A DNA stretch of 64,000 nucleotides from Bog-756 sp963778165. Lineage in GTDB: Bacteria > Actinomycetota > Acidimicrobiia > Acidimicrobiales > RAAP-2. A model generated the notes under the pieces. The model did not search any database, was not told the DNA's origin, and saw only the letters and a list, made by a program, of their open reading frames with translations. A program made the position numbers and the translations under genes. The stretch covers positions 827,717 to 891,716 of the forward strand of contig CAVZTE010000005.1 of assembly GCA_963778165.1 (NCBI GenBank), given 5' to 3'. Every line of letters starts with the position of its first letter. The first letter of the stretch is position 1. Shown in pieces: positions 1 to 9,285 of this stretch.

Positions 1-862
1 GCTGGCGCGGTGCCACCCCGCTCCGGCGCGCCGAACTGATGGCGGCCATGACGGTGCAGATCTGGCGGTGGGCGGCCACGTCGTGGACCCGCATGATCCG
101 GCACCCCAGGGCCGCGCCCAATGCCGTGGCAGCCAGCGAGGCCTCCCGCCGTTGGTCGATCTCCAGATCGAGGATCTTGCCGAGGAAGGTCTTGTTGGAG
201 GCCGACAACAGCAGCGGGTAGCCCAGTCGGGCCAGCCGGTCCGAGGCCCGCAACAACTCCAGCGACTGCCCGGCGGTCTTCCCGAGGTCCAGGCCGGCGT
301 CGATGATGATCCGATCCGGGGCCAGTCCGGCCTCGAGCGCCCACGAGCCCCGCTCGACCAGGAAGGAGGTGACCGAGGCCACCACGTCGTCGTAGTGCGG
401 TTCGGGATCGGGGATCCGGGGGCCCAGCCGGATGTGGGTGGCCACCACGCTGGCTCCGGCCGCCGCCGCCACCTTCAGGTACTCGGGGTCGGCGAAGCCG
501 CTGATGTCGTTGCCGACCACCGCCCCCGCGCCGAAGGCCTCCCGGGCCACCGACGCCCTCCAGGTATCGACCGAGAGGGGGATGTCGAAGCGGGCCCGGA
601 GGGCGGCGATGGCCGGGATGACCCGCTCCAGCTCTTCGGCCTCGCCCACCTCGGGGCCGGGCCCGGCCTTCACGCCGCCCACGTCGAGCAGGTCGGCCCC
701 GTCGTCCACCAGCCGCTCGGCCCGGCGCACCAGATCGTCCAGGGCGTAGGTGGCCCCTTTGTCGTAGAACGAGTCGGGGGTGCGGTTGAGGATCCCCATG
801 ACCAGGGCACGGTCACGGATGTCGAAGGTTCTGTCGCCCAACGTCACCGAAGCCGCATGCAC
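1..862 (-). CDS. Dihydropteroate synthase homologue, FolP2-like (C-terminus cut by window edge)
   Basis: The translated minus strand shows a TIM-barrel pterin-binding enzyme with the DHPS landmarks LVMGILNRTPDSF near the start, NDISGF, DAGLDLGKT, SNKTFLGKIL and RVHDV near the end. True DHPS makes dihydropteroate from pABA and a pterin pyrophosphate in folate synthesis. Here the loop that normally reads DVGGxSTRPG is DVGGVKAGPG, so the S-T-R-P residues that contact pABA are absent. That variant is what I associate with mycobacterial FolP2, a paralogue without proven DHPS activity, so the function is uncertain. The GTG at 862 is the only plausible start between the upstream gene and the first motif. 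About 287 codons are visible and the stop lies outside the window. It follows the thioredoxin-like gene by about 50 bp on the same strand. Confidence 0.85.
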   Translation of the reverse strand, partial: MHAASVTLGDRTFDIRDRALVMGILNRTPDSFYDKGATYALDDLVRRAERLVDDGADLLDVGGVKAGPGPEVGEAEELERVIPAIAALRARFDIPLSVDTWRASVAREAFGAGAVVGNDISGFADPEYLKVAAAAGASVVATHIRLGPRIPDPEPHYDDVVASVTSFLVERGSWALEAGLAPDRIIIDAGLDLGKTAGQSLELLRASDRLARLGYPLLLSASNKTFLGKILDLEIDQRREASLAATALGAALGCRIMRVHDVAAHRQICTVMAAISSARRSGVAPRQ

Positions 863-915
863 GGGGCTGACGCTATCCCCCGGTGCCGAGGGCGGTGACG
901 CCGCGGGGCCGGTAC

Positions 916-1635
916 TCAGAACAGCCGCGCCGCCAGCGCCTTGCGGTAGTCGGTGGCCCGCGGATCTTCGGGCCCCAGGGTCTCGAGCAGGTCGAGGAAC
1001 TCCTGATGGGCGGCGGCATCCTCGCGTACCCGCTCCAGCAGCCCGTCCAGCAGGTCCCCGACGTCAGCTCCGTCCACGTCCACGTGCTGGGAGACCAGCC
1101 GGGCCTCGGCCGACAGCAGGCGGGTCTCGGGGGTCTCGGGGATCCGGCCGAGCAGGGCCATGGCGTCGTCGGTGTCGCCCCGGGCGATCATCATGGTGGC
1201 CAGGGCCACGATGGCCCCGTGGTGGTCGGGCTGGAGCTCGAGGGCCTGGAGGAGGGGGGCCTCTTCATTGGTGCGAAGTCCCTCTTCCACCAGCAGGTCG
1301 GCCTCCGACGGGGCCGGAGCCAGTTTGGCTACGAACTCGGTGACCGCAGCCTCGGGTTGGGCCCCGATGAAGCCGTCGACCACCTTGCCGTCCTTGAGGG
1401 CGAACACCGCGGGGATCGACTGCACCTGAAAGCTGGCCGAGATGGCGGGGTTCTCGTCGACATTGACCTTGACCAGGGTGACTGCGCCCTCGGTGGCGTC
1501 GACCACCCGCTCCAGGATGGGTCCGAGGGTGGTGCACGGACCGCACCAGGGGGCCCACAGGTCCACCACCACCGGCTGCTCCATCGAGCGCTGCAGGACC
1601 TCCTGCTCGAACGTGGCATCGGTTACGTCAACCAT
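916..1635 (-). CDS. Thioredoxin-domain co-chaperone-like protein (CnoX/YbbN type)
   Basis: The 239-residue protein opens with a thioredoxin fold containing WAPWCGPC (Cys31 and Cys34) and the cis-proline segment QSIPAVFALKDG. It is followed by about 120 helical residues resembling the TPR-like C-terminal half of CnoX/YbbN (LLQALELQPDHHGAIVALA, and so on). E. coli CnoX lacks a WCGPC redox site and acts as a holdase; actinobacterial members often keep both cysteines, as here, so thiol-disulfide exchange is possible. The protein is cytoplasmic, with no signal peptide. It is upstream of, and probably co-transcribed with, the FolP2-like gene. The ATG at 1635 is the first residue of the conserved domain, so the start is comfortable. 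Confidence 0.85.
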   Translation of the reverse strand: MVDVTDATFEQEVLQRSMEQPVVVDLWAPWCGPCTTLGPILERVVDATEGAVTLVKVNVDENPAISASFQVQSIPAVFALKDGKVVDGFIGAQPEAAVTEFVAKLAPAPSEADLLVEEGLRTNEEAPLLQALELQPDHHGAIVALATMMIARGDTDDAMALLGRIPETPETRLLSAEARLVSQHVDVDGADVGDLLDGLLERVREDAAAHQEFLDLLETLGPEDPRATDYRKALAARLF

Positions 1636-1712
1636 GACGTATGACGATACCTGGACCAGGTCGGGGTCCGGGCGTCCCGGGGCGGGATCCGAGTGCGGGT
1701 AGCGTCGTACCC

Positions 1713-2774
1713 ATGGAAGCAGGGCAGCCCTCCGTCGAGGCCGCGGTCGAAGGCATCGATGTCGCCGGGGTCACGGCGTGGATGACCGACACCATCCCGG
1801 GTGCCGAGTCACCGTTCGGCTTCGAGCTGATCGCCGGCGGCCGGTCCAACCTGACCTACCGGGTCACCGACGCCGGCGGCCGTTCCTATGCCCTCCGGCG
1901 GCCACCGGTCAGCCACGTGCTGCCGACCGCCCACGACATGAAGCGCGAGTACACGGTGATCAGTGCCCTGGGTGACACCGGGGTGCCGGTGCCACGGGCC
2001 CTCGGACTGTGCACCGACGAGTCGGTGAACGGTGCGCCGTTCTATGTCATGTCCTTCGTCGAAGGGCACATCGTCCGCGACGAGCGGGCCGCCTCGCGGC
2101 TGACCGAGGCGGCCCGGGCCCGATCCGGACCGTCGCTCATCGACACCCTGGCCCAGCTGCACGCCGTGGACATCGACGCCGTGGGCCTGGGGGACTTCGC
2201 CCGGCGGGACGGCTACATCGCCCGCCAACTCAAGCGGTGGCACGGCCAGTTCTCCCAATCGACCCTTGACGGCCAACCGGGCCCGGCCGTGGTCGATCAG
2301 GTCCACGAGCTGTTGGCGGCCCGGATCCCCGAACAACAGGGGGTGGTCATCGTCCACGGTGATTACCGCTTGGACAACACCGTGCTGGACGACAACGGCG
2401 ACGTGCAGGCCATCTTGGACTGGGAGATCTGCACGCTGGGCGACCCGTTGGCCGACCTCGGCCTGCTGCTGGTGTACTGGGCCGAGCCCGAGGACGCCGA
2501 TCAGGCCCTGGTGGGTGTGGCTCCCACGTCGTTGCCCGGGTTCGCCCGACGGGCCGAGCTGATGGATCGTTACGCCCAACGAACCGGCCTCGACGTGTCG
2601 AAGATCTCGTACTACCGGGCCTTCGGCTTCTGGAAGCTGGCCTGCATCCTCCAAGGGGTCTATGTGCGCTATGCCAGCGGAGCCGCAGCCGGCGACCGTT
2701 CGGGGACCGATCAGTTCGCGGCCCATGTGGGGCGGCTCGGAGAACGGGCCCTGGCCGAAGTGGAGTCGTTATGA
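1713..2774 (+). CDS. Phosphotransferase family protein (APH/ACAD10-11-like kinase)
   Basis: The protein is an aminoglycoside-phosphotransferase-fold kinase of the type often found with acyl-CoA dehydrogenases. The N-lobe begins FGFELIAGGRSNLTYRVTD, the catalytic loop is VVIVHGDYRLDN and the metal-binding motif is ILDWEICTLGDPLADLG. Family members phosphorylate small hydroxylated substrates; the substrate here cannot be told. An ATG at 1713 (MEAGQPSVEA) was chosen because the frame upstream reads Pro/Gly-rich non-conserved sequence, giving 353 residues. The stop overlaps the next gene's start (ATGA at 2771-2774), implying translational coupling with the PAC2 gene. Confidence 0.85.
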   Translation: MEAGQPSVEAAVEGIDVAGVTAWMTDTIPGAESPFGFELIAGGRSNLTYRVTDAGGRSYALRRPPVSHVLPTAHDMKREYTVISALGDTGVPVPRALGLCTDESVNGAPFYVMSFVEGHIVRDERAASRLTEAARARSGPSLIDTLAQLHAVDIDAVGLGDFARRDGYIARQLKRWHGQFSQSTLDGQPGPAVVDQVHELLAARIPEQQGVVIVHGDYRLDNTVLDDNGDVQAILDWEICTLGDPLADLGLLLVYWAEPEDADQALVGVAPTSLPGFARRAELMDRYAQRTGLDVSKISYYRAFGFWKLACILQGVYVRYASGAAAGDRSGTDQFAAHVGRLGERALAEVESL

Positions 2775-3679
2775 CCGACCATGACCCGTCCTCGCTCTAC
2801 GAGTTCGATCCGGGCTGGGGCCAGCCCATCGACGCCGCCCTCTCCCGCCCGGTCCTGGTGGTCGGGCTGGAGGGCTGGGTGGACGCCGGACTGGGAGCCT
2901 CGGCGGCCATCGCCTCGCTCCTGGCCTCGGCCCCGGTCACCCCGGTGGCCACGTTCGACACCGAGCTGTTGATCGACCAGCGGGCCCGGCGGCCCATCGC
3001 CCGGTTGGAGGACGGGATCACCACCGAGCTGACCTGGCCGACCATCCAGCTGGTGACGGGCAAGGACCGGGTGGGTGCCGACCTGTTGTACCTGACCGGA
3101 CCGGAGCCCGACTTCCGCTGGCCGACCTTCATCAACGCCGTGGTGGGACTGGTGAAGGACCTCCAGGTGCGAGTGGTGGTGGGCTTGGGGGCCTTTCCGG
3201 CGCCCACGCCCCACACCCGACCGGTGCGGCTGGCCTCCACCGTTCCCCCCCAATCGGCAGAGCTGGCCGGCCGGGTGGGAACGGTGCACGGCACGCTCGA
3301 GGTGCCGGCGGGAGTCCAGGCCGCGCTCGAAGTGTCGCTGGGCCTGGCCGGGGTGCCGGTGATCGGCCTGTGGGCCCGGGTCCCCCACTACGTGTCGGCC
3401 ATGCCCTACCCCGAAGCCAGCGCCGCCCTCATCGAAGGCCTGTGCGCCGTGACCGGATCGGTGCTGGACAGTTCAGCGCTGAGAACGGCCGGTGAGGCCT
3501 CCCGCCACCAGGTGGACGAGCTGATCGGATCGAACCCGGAGCACCTCGACATGGTGCACCGGCTGGAGACGGCCCTCGACTCCGAAGAGGTACCGCCCAT
3601 CGGTCTCGACGGGGATGTCCCGAGCGGGGACGAGATCGCCGCAGAGCTCGAGCAGTTCCTCAGGGGCGAGGGGCACTGA
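2771..3679 (+). CDS. PAC2 family protein
   Basis: The 302-residue protein matches the PAC2 (proteasome assembly chaperone 2-like) family. It has an N-terminal VLVVGLEGWVDAGLGA segment, a central VVVGLGAFPAPTPHTRP segment and VPVIGLWARVPHYVSAMPYP, where the PHYV and PYPEA motifs are typical of actinobacterial members. The family is widespread in proteasome-bearing actinobacteria, but its biochemical role there is not established. The start codon overlaps the stop of the kinase gene. The last about 20 bp overlap the tail of the convergent DUF1707 gene on the other strand. Confidence 0.85.
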   Translation: MTDHDPSSLYEFDPGWGQPIDAALSRPVLVVGLEGWVDAGLGASAAIASLLASAPVTPVATFDTELLIDQRARRPIARLEDGITTELTWPTIQLVTGKDRVGADLLYLTGPEPDFRWPTFINAVVGLVKDLQVRVVVGLGAFPAPTPHTRPVRLASTVPPQSAELAGRVGTVHGTLEVPAGVQAALEVSLGLAGVPVIGLWARVPHYVSAMPYPEASAALIEGLCAVTGSVLDSSALRTAGEASRHQVDELIGSNPEHLDMVHRLETALDSEEVPPIGLDGDVPSGDEIAAELEQFLRGEGH

Positions 3680-4268
3680 CGGTTCTCACCGCCGCCGCGC
3701 CGGTCGGCGCGGCGCTGTGGCTCTTCGACAGGTGCTCGGCGTAGATGGTGAAGGCGACGAGCAGCGCCACCATGACCACCACCAACAGGGCCAGCACCAC
3801 CCACGACGAATTGCGGCGGCGGGTGCCCGCGGTCATCAACAGGGCGTCCGGGGCCAGCACCGGTGCGGACCGGCGGGACCGCGACCGCGACGGCGTGGAC
3901 GTCGGGGTAGGAGGAGCGAAGGCCGGCAGCTCGGTCACGATCCGGCGCATCTCGTCGATGGTGGTGGCTTCGGCCAGCTCGCCGATCCTGACCTGATACT
4001 CCGTTCCGCTCAGCAGCCCGCGCTCGGCGGCGTGATCCAACAGGACCCCGTACCGGGTGCGGTCGTCGTCGGTGACGGGATCGTCGATCCCGTGACGCTC
4101 CTCGCCGTTGGTCGATCCGGCGAATCCGGACAGGGTCTTGGTCACGTCGTCGAGCCCACCCAGCTCGGGCAACGGTCGGGGATCGTGGTCCGAGGGCGGC
4201 CGAGCCGGATCGATGGGCCACGGGCGGCCGTCACTGGCATCATCGCTCACCTCTGAATTGTGGGTCAC
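3660..4268 (-). CDS. DUF1707 (SHOCT-like) membrane-anchored protein
   Basis: About 200 residues. A Pro/Asp-rich N-terminal tail leads to a DUF1707-type domain (DDRTRYGVLLDHAAERGLLS, GTEYQVRIGELAEATTIDEM, RIVTELP). A basic Ser/Arg linker follows, then one transmembrane helix (SSWVVLALLVVVMVALLVAF) and a short C-terminal tail. DUF1707 is a small helical domain near the N-terminus of many actinobacterial membrane proteins of unknown role. The start is uncertain: GTG at 4268 (VTHNSEVSDD) or GTG at 4250 (VSDDASDG), because no clear ribosome binding site separates them. Its promoter region is shared with the divergent LLM oxidoreductase. Confidence 0.75.
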   Translation of the reverse strand: MTHNSEVSDDASDGRPWPIDPARPPSDHDPRPLPELGGLDDVTKTLSGFAGSTNGEERHGIDDPVTDDDRTRYGVLLDHAAERGLLSGTEYQVRIGELAEATTIDEMRRIVTELPAFAPPTPTSTPSRSRSRRSAPVLAPDALLMTAGTRRRNSSWVVLALLVVVMVALLVAFTIYAEHLSKSHSAAPTGAAAVRTVSAPRP

Positions 4269-4323
4269 CGCGACCCCGGGACGCAACCATCTGCTCTGCC
4301 GGTCAAGCGGGATATCGTGGCCC

Positions 4324-5328
4324 ATGGACGTGGACGGAGGTATCGGGTTCGACCCGGCCGGGGTGATCGAGACCACCGAGTGGGCCGAGCGGGTCGGTTA
4401 CGACGGCATCTGGTCGGCCGAGGTCAATCACGATCCGTTCCTCCCGTTGGCCCTGGCCGCCGAGCACTCCGAGCGGCTCATGCTGGGCACGGGGATCGCC
4501 GTGGCCTTCGCCCGCAACCCCATGAACCTGGCCATGGTGGCCAACGATCTCCAGGTCCTGTCCAAGGGCCGGTTCATGCTGGGACTGGGGTCCCAGATCA
4601 AGCCCCACATCGAGAAGCGCTTCTCCATGCCCTGGTCCCACCCCGCTCCCCGGATGCGCGAGCTCATCCTGGCCATCCGGGCCATCTGGGCCGCCTGGGC
4701 CGATGGCAGCCGACTGGCGTTCCGCGGGGAGTTCTACCGGCACACCCTGATGACACCGATGTTCGATCCGGGACCTCACCCCTATGGGAATCCCCGGATC
4801 TTCTTGGCCGGCGTCGGGGAGAAGATGACCGAGGTGGCCGGCGAGGTGGCCGACGGGCTGCTGTCCCACGGGTTCACCACCGAGCGGTACCTGCGGGAGG
4901 TCTCCGTGCCGGCCCTCCAGCGGGGCCTGGCCGCCAGCGGGCGGGCCCGATCCGACGTGCAGATCTCCTACCCGGGCTTCGTAGTCACCGGCGCCGACGA
5001 CGCCGGAGTGGAGGCGGCGGCGGCGGCGGTCAAGTCCCAGTTGGCCTTCTACGGCTCGACGCCGGCCTACCGGCCGGTCCTCGAGCTGCACGGTTGGGGC
5101 GATCTCCAGACCGAGCTCAACACCCTGTCCAAGCGCGGTGCCTGGACGGAGATGGCCGGGCTCATCGACGACGAGGTCCTCAACACCTTCGCCGTGGTCG
5201 CCCCCATCGACGACGTGGCCGGCATCGTGCTCAAGCGGTTCGGGGATGTGGTCGACCGGTTCAACTTCTACGCCCCCTACCCCATGGAGCCCGAGCGGTG
5301 GGCCGAGGTGCTGGCCGGCTTCAAGTGA
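4324..5328 (+). CDS. LLM-class flavin/F420-dependent oxidoreductase
   Basis: The 334-residue luciferase-like TIM barrel starts MDVDGGIGFDPAGVIETTEW. It carries GYDGIWSAEVNHDPFLPL, LGTGIAVAFARNPMNLAM, GRFMLGLGSQIKPHIEKRF and FRGEFYRHTLMTP. This layout matches the actinobacterial probable F420-dependent oxidoreductase family (TIGR03617-like) rather than true luciferases. The substrate is unknown. The frame is open upstream of 4324, but the conserved domain begins directly after this ATG. It converges with leuS with 27 bp between stops. Confidence 0.85.
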   Translation: MDVDGGIGFDPAGVIETTEWAERVGYDGIWSAEVNHDPFLPLALAAEHSERLMLGTGIAVAFARNPMNLAMVANDLQVLSKGRFMLGLGSQIKPHIEKRFSMPWSHPAPRMRELILAIRAIWAAWADGSRLAFRGEFYRHTLMTPMFDPGPHPYGNPRIFLAGVGEKMTEVAGEVADGLLSHGFTTERYLREVSVPALQRGLAASGRARSDVQISYPGFVVTGADDAGVEAAAAAVKSQLAFYGSTPAYRPVLELHGWGDLQTELNTLSKRGAWTEMAGLIDDEVLNTFAVVAPIDDVAGIVLKRFGDVVDRFNFYAPYPMEPERWAEVLAGFK

Positions 5329-5355
5329 GGGCGCCCCCCAGGTGGAACCTGGCGC

Positions 5356-7857
5356 TCATCCGGTGACGACGTTGACGAGCTTGGGGGGCCGGCTGATGAC
5401 CCGCCGGGGTCCGGCACCCCCCAGGGCCTCGACCACCGGTGCGGAGGCCAGGGCCAGGCTCTCGGCCTCCTCCTCGCTGATGTCCGGGCTCACCTCCAGG
5501 CGGTCTTTCACTTTGCCGTTGACCTGGATGACCATGGTCACCGACTCCACCGCCGACAGCTCCGGGTCGGCCTCCGGCCACGGTCGGGTGTGGATGTGGT
5601 CCTCGTGCCGGCGTTCCCAGGCCTCGGCGGTGAGGTGGGGCGTCATCGGGGCCAACAGGAGCAGCAGGGTGTCGGCGGCCTCGCCGACCACCTCGGTGTG
5701 CCCCCCGTCGCGGGCATAGGGCTGCACCAGGTTGACGAACTCCATGCAGGCGGCCACGGCGGTGTTGTACGACCACCGCTCGAAGTCGCGGTTGACCCGC
5801 TCGATCAAGCGGTGGGTGGCCCGGCGGATCGAGAGGTCCTGGTCGGTGAGGGGCCCGGACCTCAGTGTCGGGGTGTGGTCCTCGGGAGGTACGGCCAGGC
5901 GCCAGACCCGATCCAGAAATCGGGAGCACCCGTCGATGACGCTGTCGGTCTGGTCGGTCCAGTCCATGTCGTCGCCGGGTGGCCCGACGAAGAGGTGGAA
6001 CAGCCGCAGGGCGTCAGCACCGACGGTGGTCAGGTACTTGGCCGGGGCCACCAGGTTGCCTTTGGACTTGGACATCTTCGTCCCGTCCATCCGGATCATC
6101 CCCTGGGCGTAGTAGCGGGTGAACGGCTCCCGCAGGTCCTCGGGGGCCAACCCCAGATCGGAGAGGGCCTTGGTGAAGAAGCGGGCGTAGAGCAGGTGGA
6201 GGATGGCGTGCTCGATCCCCCCGATGTACTGGTCCACCGGCATCCAGTGGCGGGCGATGTCGGGGTCGAAGGGAAGGTCGGGCGTCCAGGGGTCGGTGAA
6301 GCGCAGGAAGTACCACGACGAGTCGACGAAGGTGTCCATGGTGTCGGTCTCGCGGGTGGCCGGTCCACCGCAGATGGGACAGGTGGTGTTGAGGAACTCG
6401 GGGTTGGTGGCCAGTGGCGACTGCCCGGTGGGCTGGAATTCGACGTCGTCAGGGGCCAGGACCGGCAGCTGCTCGGGGGGAACCGGGACGATGCCGTGCA
6501 CCGGGCAGTAGACGACGGGGATGGGGCAGCCCCAGAACCGTTGCCGGGAGACCAACCAGTCGCGCAGACGGTAGTTGACGGTGCGCTTGCCGATGCCCTC
6601 GGCCTCCAACCACTCGATGGCCCGGGCCTTGGCGGTAGGAATATCCAATCCGTTCAGCCACTCGCTGTTGATCTTCTCGCCCGTCCCGGTATAGGCGCCG
6701 CCCGGACCACCGGGCTCGTCCCATCCCTCGGGGGGCTGCACGGTGCGCACCACCGGCAACCCGTAGGTCTGGGCGAAGTCCCAGTCGCGGGCGTCCTCGG
6801 CCGGCACGGCCATGATGGCCCCGGTGCCGTACCCCATGAGCACGTAGTCGGCCACGTAGACCGGTACCGGCCGTCGGGTGAACGGGTTGATCACGGCGGA
6901 GCCGGTGAAGGCACCGCGCTTGGCCAGGCTGGTCGATCCGCTCTCCGACATGCGGTCGACGTCGCTGGTGGTGGCGGCCCGGGCCCGCAGCGCTTCGACC
7001 TCGGCGCGATGGCCCGGGGTGGTCAGCTCATCGACCAGGGGGTGCTCCGGCGCCACCACGGCGTAGGTCATGCCGAAGGAGGTGTCGGGGCGGGTGGTGA
7101 ACACCCGGAGGGCCAACGCCTCCTGCCCGGCCGATCCGTCACGGCCCTCGACCACCAGGTCGAACTCGGCCCCCTCGGACCGACCGATCCAGTTGCGCTG
7201 CATGGTCTTGACCCGCTCGGGCCACTCCAGGGTGTCCAGATCGGCCAGCAGCTCGTCGGCGTAGCGGGTGATGGCCAGGAACCACTGCTCCAGTTCCCGC
7301 CGGATCACCAGGTCGCCCGATCGCTCGCAGGTCCCGTCGGCCAGCACCTGCTCGTTGGCCAGCACGGTCTGACAGCCGGGGCACCAGTTGACCGGGGCGT
7401 TGGCCCGGTAGGCCAGGCCGGCGGCCAGCATCTTCTCGAAGATGACCTGGTTCCAGCGGATGTACTCCGGATCGTGACTGCGGATCTCGCGGCGCCAGTC
7501 GTAGACCGCACCCAGTGAGGTGATGGACTCCTTGAGCTCGGCGATCCGGGCGTCGGTGAAGACCCGGGGGTGGGTCCCGGTCTTGATGGCGGCGTTTTCG
7601 GCCGGGAGGCCGAAGGAGTCGAAGCCGAACGGGGACAGCACGCCGTAGCCCAGCATGGTGCGATGGCGGACCAACAGGTCCCCGAAGGTGTAGTTGCGGA
7701 CATGGCCCATGTGGGCCGGGCCCGACGGGTAGGGGTACATGGAGAGCACGTACCAGGCCGGCCGGGGATCGTCGGAATTCACCTCATAGGTGCCCTCGTC
7801 AGCCCAGCGCTGTTGCCACTTCTTCTCGACTTCGATGACGTCGTAGGCCCGTGCCAT
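5356..7857 (-). CDS. leuS: Leucyl-tRNA synthetase
   Basis: The 833-residue class I synthetase charges tRNA-Leu. The HIGH-type signature is PYPSGPAHMGH at residues 43-52, followed by NYTFGD. The zinc-ribbon-like pair NWCPGCQTVLA, an editing domain with RPDTSFGMTYAVVAPEH, the class signature FVDSSWYFLRF and the KMSKS loop (DGTKMSKSKGN) all appear in the expected order, with the tRNA-binding C-terminal domain ending at RPPKLVNVVTG. The length is usual for bacterial LeuS. The ATG at 7857 gives the canonical N-terminus MARAYDVIEVEKKWQQRW. A membrane-anchored protein gene lies 70 bp upstream on the same strand. Confidence 0.97.
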   Translation of the reverse strand: MARAYDVIEVEKKWQQRWADEGTYEVNSDDPRPAWYVLSMYPYPSGPAHMGHVRNYTFGDLLVRHRTMLGYGVLSPFGFDSFGLPAENAAIKTGTHPRVFTDARIAELKESITSLGAVYDWRREIRSHDPEYIRWNQVIFEKMLAAGLAYRANAPVNWCPGCQTVLANEQVLADGTCERSGDLVIRRELEQWFLAITRYADELLADLDTLEWPERVKTMQRNWIGRSEGAEFDLVVEGRDGSAGQEALALRVFTTRPDTSFGMTYAVVAPEHPLVDELTTPGHRAEVEALRARAATTSDVDRMSESGSTSLAKRGAFTGSAVINPFTRRPVPVYVADYVLMGYGTGAIMAVPAEDARDWDFAQTYGLPVVRTVQPPEGWDEPGGPGGAYTGTGEKINSEWLNGLDIPTAKARAIEWLEAEGIGKRTVNYRLRDWLVSRQRFWGCPIPVVYCPVHGIVPVPPEQLPVLAPDDVEFQPTGQSPLATNPEFLNTTCPICGGPATRETDTMDTFVDSSWYFLRFTDPWTPDLPFDPDIARHWMPVDQYIGGIEHAILHLLYARFFTKALSDLGLAPEDLREPFTRYYAQGMIRMDGTKMSKSKGNLVAPAKYLTTVGADALRLFHLFVGPPGDDMDWTDQTDSVIDGCSRFLDRVWRLAVPPEDHTPTLRSGPLTDQDLSIRRATHRLIERVNRDFERWSYNTAVAACMEFVNLVQPYARDGGHTEVVGEAADTLLLLLAPMTPHLTAEAWERRHEDHIHTRPWPEADPELSAVESVTMVIQVNGKVKDRLEVSPDISEEEAESLALASAPVVEALGGAGPRRVISRPPKLVNVVTG

Positions 7858-7926
7858 GGCTAACGATCGTACCGGGGTCGGGGTCGGGCCCCGGTCTCTG
7901 GGTGACGCTCCGCCGATCAGACCGGC

Positions 7927-9069
7927 TCAGACCCGGTCGACGAGCCCTTTGACCCCGCTTCCGAGCCGGGACACGGCCCCTCGAACCGAGGAGTAGGCGT
8001 GGGTGAGGTTGACCACCTGTGTGTCGGGAGGCACGGAGACGGAGACCGGGGCTCCATAGTTGGAGAGCCCCACGGTCAGGGTCAGATCCGGCCCGGCCCC
8101 GGCGAGGCCCGAACCGAGCAGGGAAGGGTCCAGCGAGTGCAGCACGCCGCTGACCGTGGGGTGGTTCAGGTCGAGGGAGACCGCCAGTTGGTGCACCCGG
8201 CCGTCGGCACCGACCCAGACGGTGACGGGAACGGTGGGTGCTCCGAGGGCATCGGCCACTTCGGCCGCCGCTGAGGCCGACGCACTCGACTGAGTGCGAT
8301 GAGCAAGGCCGGAAACCAGACCAGTCAGCGACACGGTGGACCGGTACTCGGTGGTGCTGACCCCGTCGAGCCGCGGGGTGCCCACCTTGGTCACCGATCC
8401 GGTCACGGACCCGAGGGCGCCGAGCAGTCTCGACGGATCCCCCAGCGCGGCCAGGGCCAACGAACCCGAAGAGCTGGTGGCCGAGGTGGAGGCCTCGAGC
8501 CAGCTCCTGCCCCCGGTGAGCACGGACAGGGCGGGGACCTGGAGGTAGACACCGTTGCCGTCGGTGACCACGGTGGTGCCGGTTCGGCCTCCCAGGACCG
8601 AGGAAACGGTGGGGATCGATACGGTCATGCGGTCGACGTGCGAGGCCAGGTCGATGGACCCGGTGCCGGAGATCAGGGTGGACTGGATCCCCGGGCTATC
8701 CGCCGTCACCGAGAGGGTGAAGGCGGCACTCCCCGTTGCGGTCGACTCGGCGGCCGGTCCGGCCAGATCCGCGGGGCCGGCGGCTGAGCGGGAGCCGGTC
8801 GTGCCGTGGCCGTCGGCGAAAGCGGCGGCACCGACCCCTACGACGACCAGAGCCGCCAGAGCGGCCGCCATCATCGCTCTGCGAGTCGGCCGGCGGCGGC
8901 GAGCCGGGTCCAAGGTAGGGACCGGACCGGGATACGACAACGACGTGGCTGGTTCGGCGGCCGGGACCATCGAGCGGCCTGGCGTGTCGGCCACGGGCAC
9001 CATTGACCGACCCGGCGGGTCGGCGGCGGGCACCATGGAGCCACCCTCGTACCTGATCAGCTCGCCCAT
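7927..9069 (-). CDS. Membrane-anchored LppX/LprAFG-like extracytoplasmic protein with N-terminal motif repeats
   Basis: The 380-residue protein has three near-identical cytoplasmic repeats at its N-terminus (GGSMVPAADPP, GRSMVPVADTP, GRSMVPAAEPA). A basic stretch RRRRPTRR and one transmembrane helix (MMAAALAALVVVGVGAAAFA) follow, then an outer domain beginning AAFTLSVTADSPGIQSTLIS. That domain (TGSIDLASHVDRMTVSIP, VVTDGNGVYLQVPALS, TTEYRSTVSLTGL) resembles the LppX/LprA-G lipid-carrier fold in arrangement, with exported beta strands and a GTPRLDGVSTTEYR-type hinge. There is no lipobox, so it is tethered by the helix. The function is inferred only from this resemblance. It lies 70 bp upstream of leuS on the same strand and could be co-transcribed. 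Confidence 0.6.
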   Translation of the reverse strand: MGELIRYEGGSMVPAADPPGRSMVPVADTPGRSMVPAAEPATSLSYPGPVPTLDPARRRRPTRRAMMAAALAALVVVGVGAAAFADGHGTTGSRSAAGPADLAGPAAESTATGSAAFTLSVTADSPGIQSTLISGTGSIDLASHVDRMTVSIPTVSSVLGGRTGTTVVTDGNGVYLQVPALSVLTGGRSWLEASTSATSSSGSLALAALGDPSRLLGALGSVTGSVTKVGTPRLDGVSTTEYRSTVSLTGLVSGLAHRTQSSASASAAAEVADALGAPTVPVTVWVGADGRVHQLAVSLDLNHPTVSGVLHSLDPSLLGSGLAGAGPDLTLTVGLSNYGAPVSVSVPPDTQVVNLTHAYSSVRGAVSRLGSGVKGLVDRV

Positions 9070-9285
9070 CGTCCCTGCCCCTCTTCGGCCCTCGGCCGTG
9101 CTCTGCGATCAACGTTCCGTCAGCGGACCGCGCTCGGGCGAGATCGTACCGACGCCTTTGCCGGATTAGTCGGCAGCCCCCGTGCGAACGAGCCTCCTCT
9201 TATCGGACTCTTACCGACTTCTGCGACGAGCGCGCCAGTCAGCCGGGGAGCTCGCCACGAATGAAGTCCGGATTTCGGTTCGTCC

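Noticed and set aside
5590..7518. Long open frame opposite leuS (642 codons)
   Set aside because: It is a high-GC antisense frame of a certain essential gene; the protein is Gly/Val/Gln-rich and has no domain.
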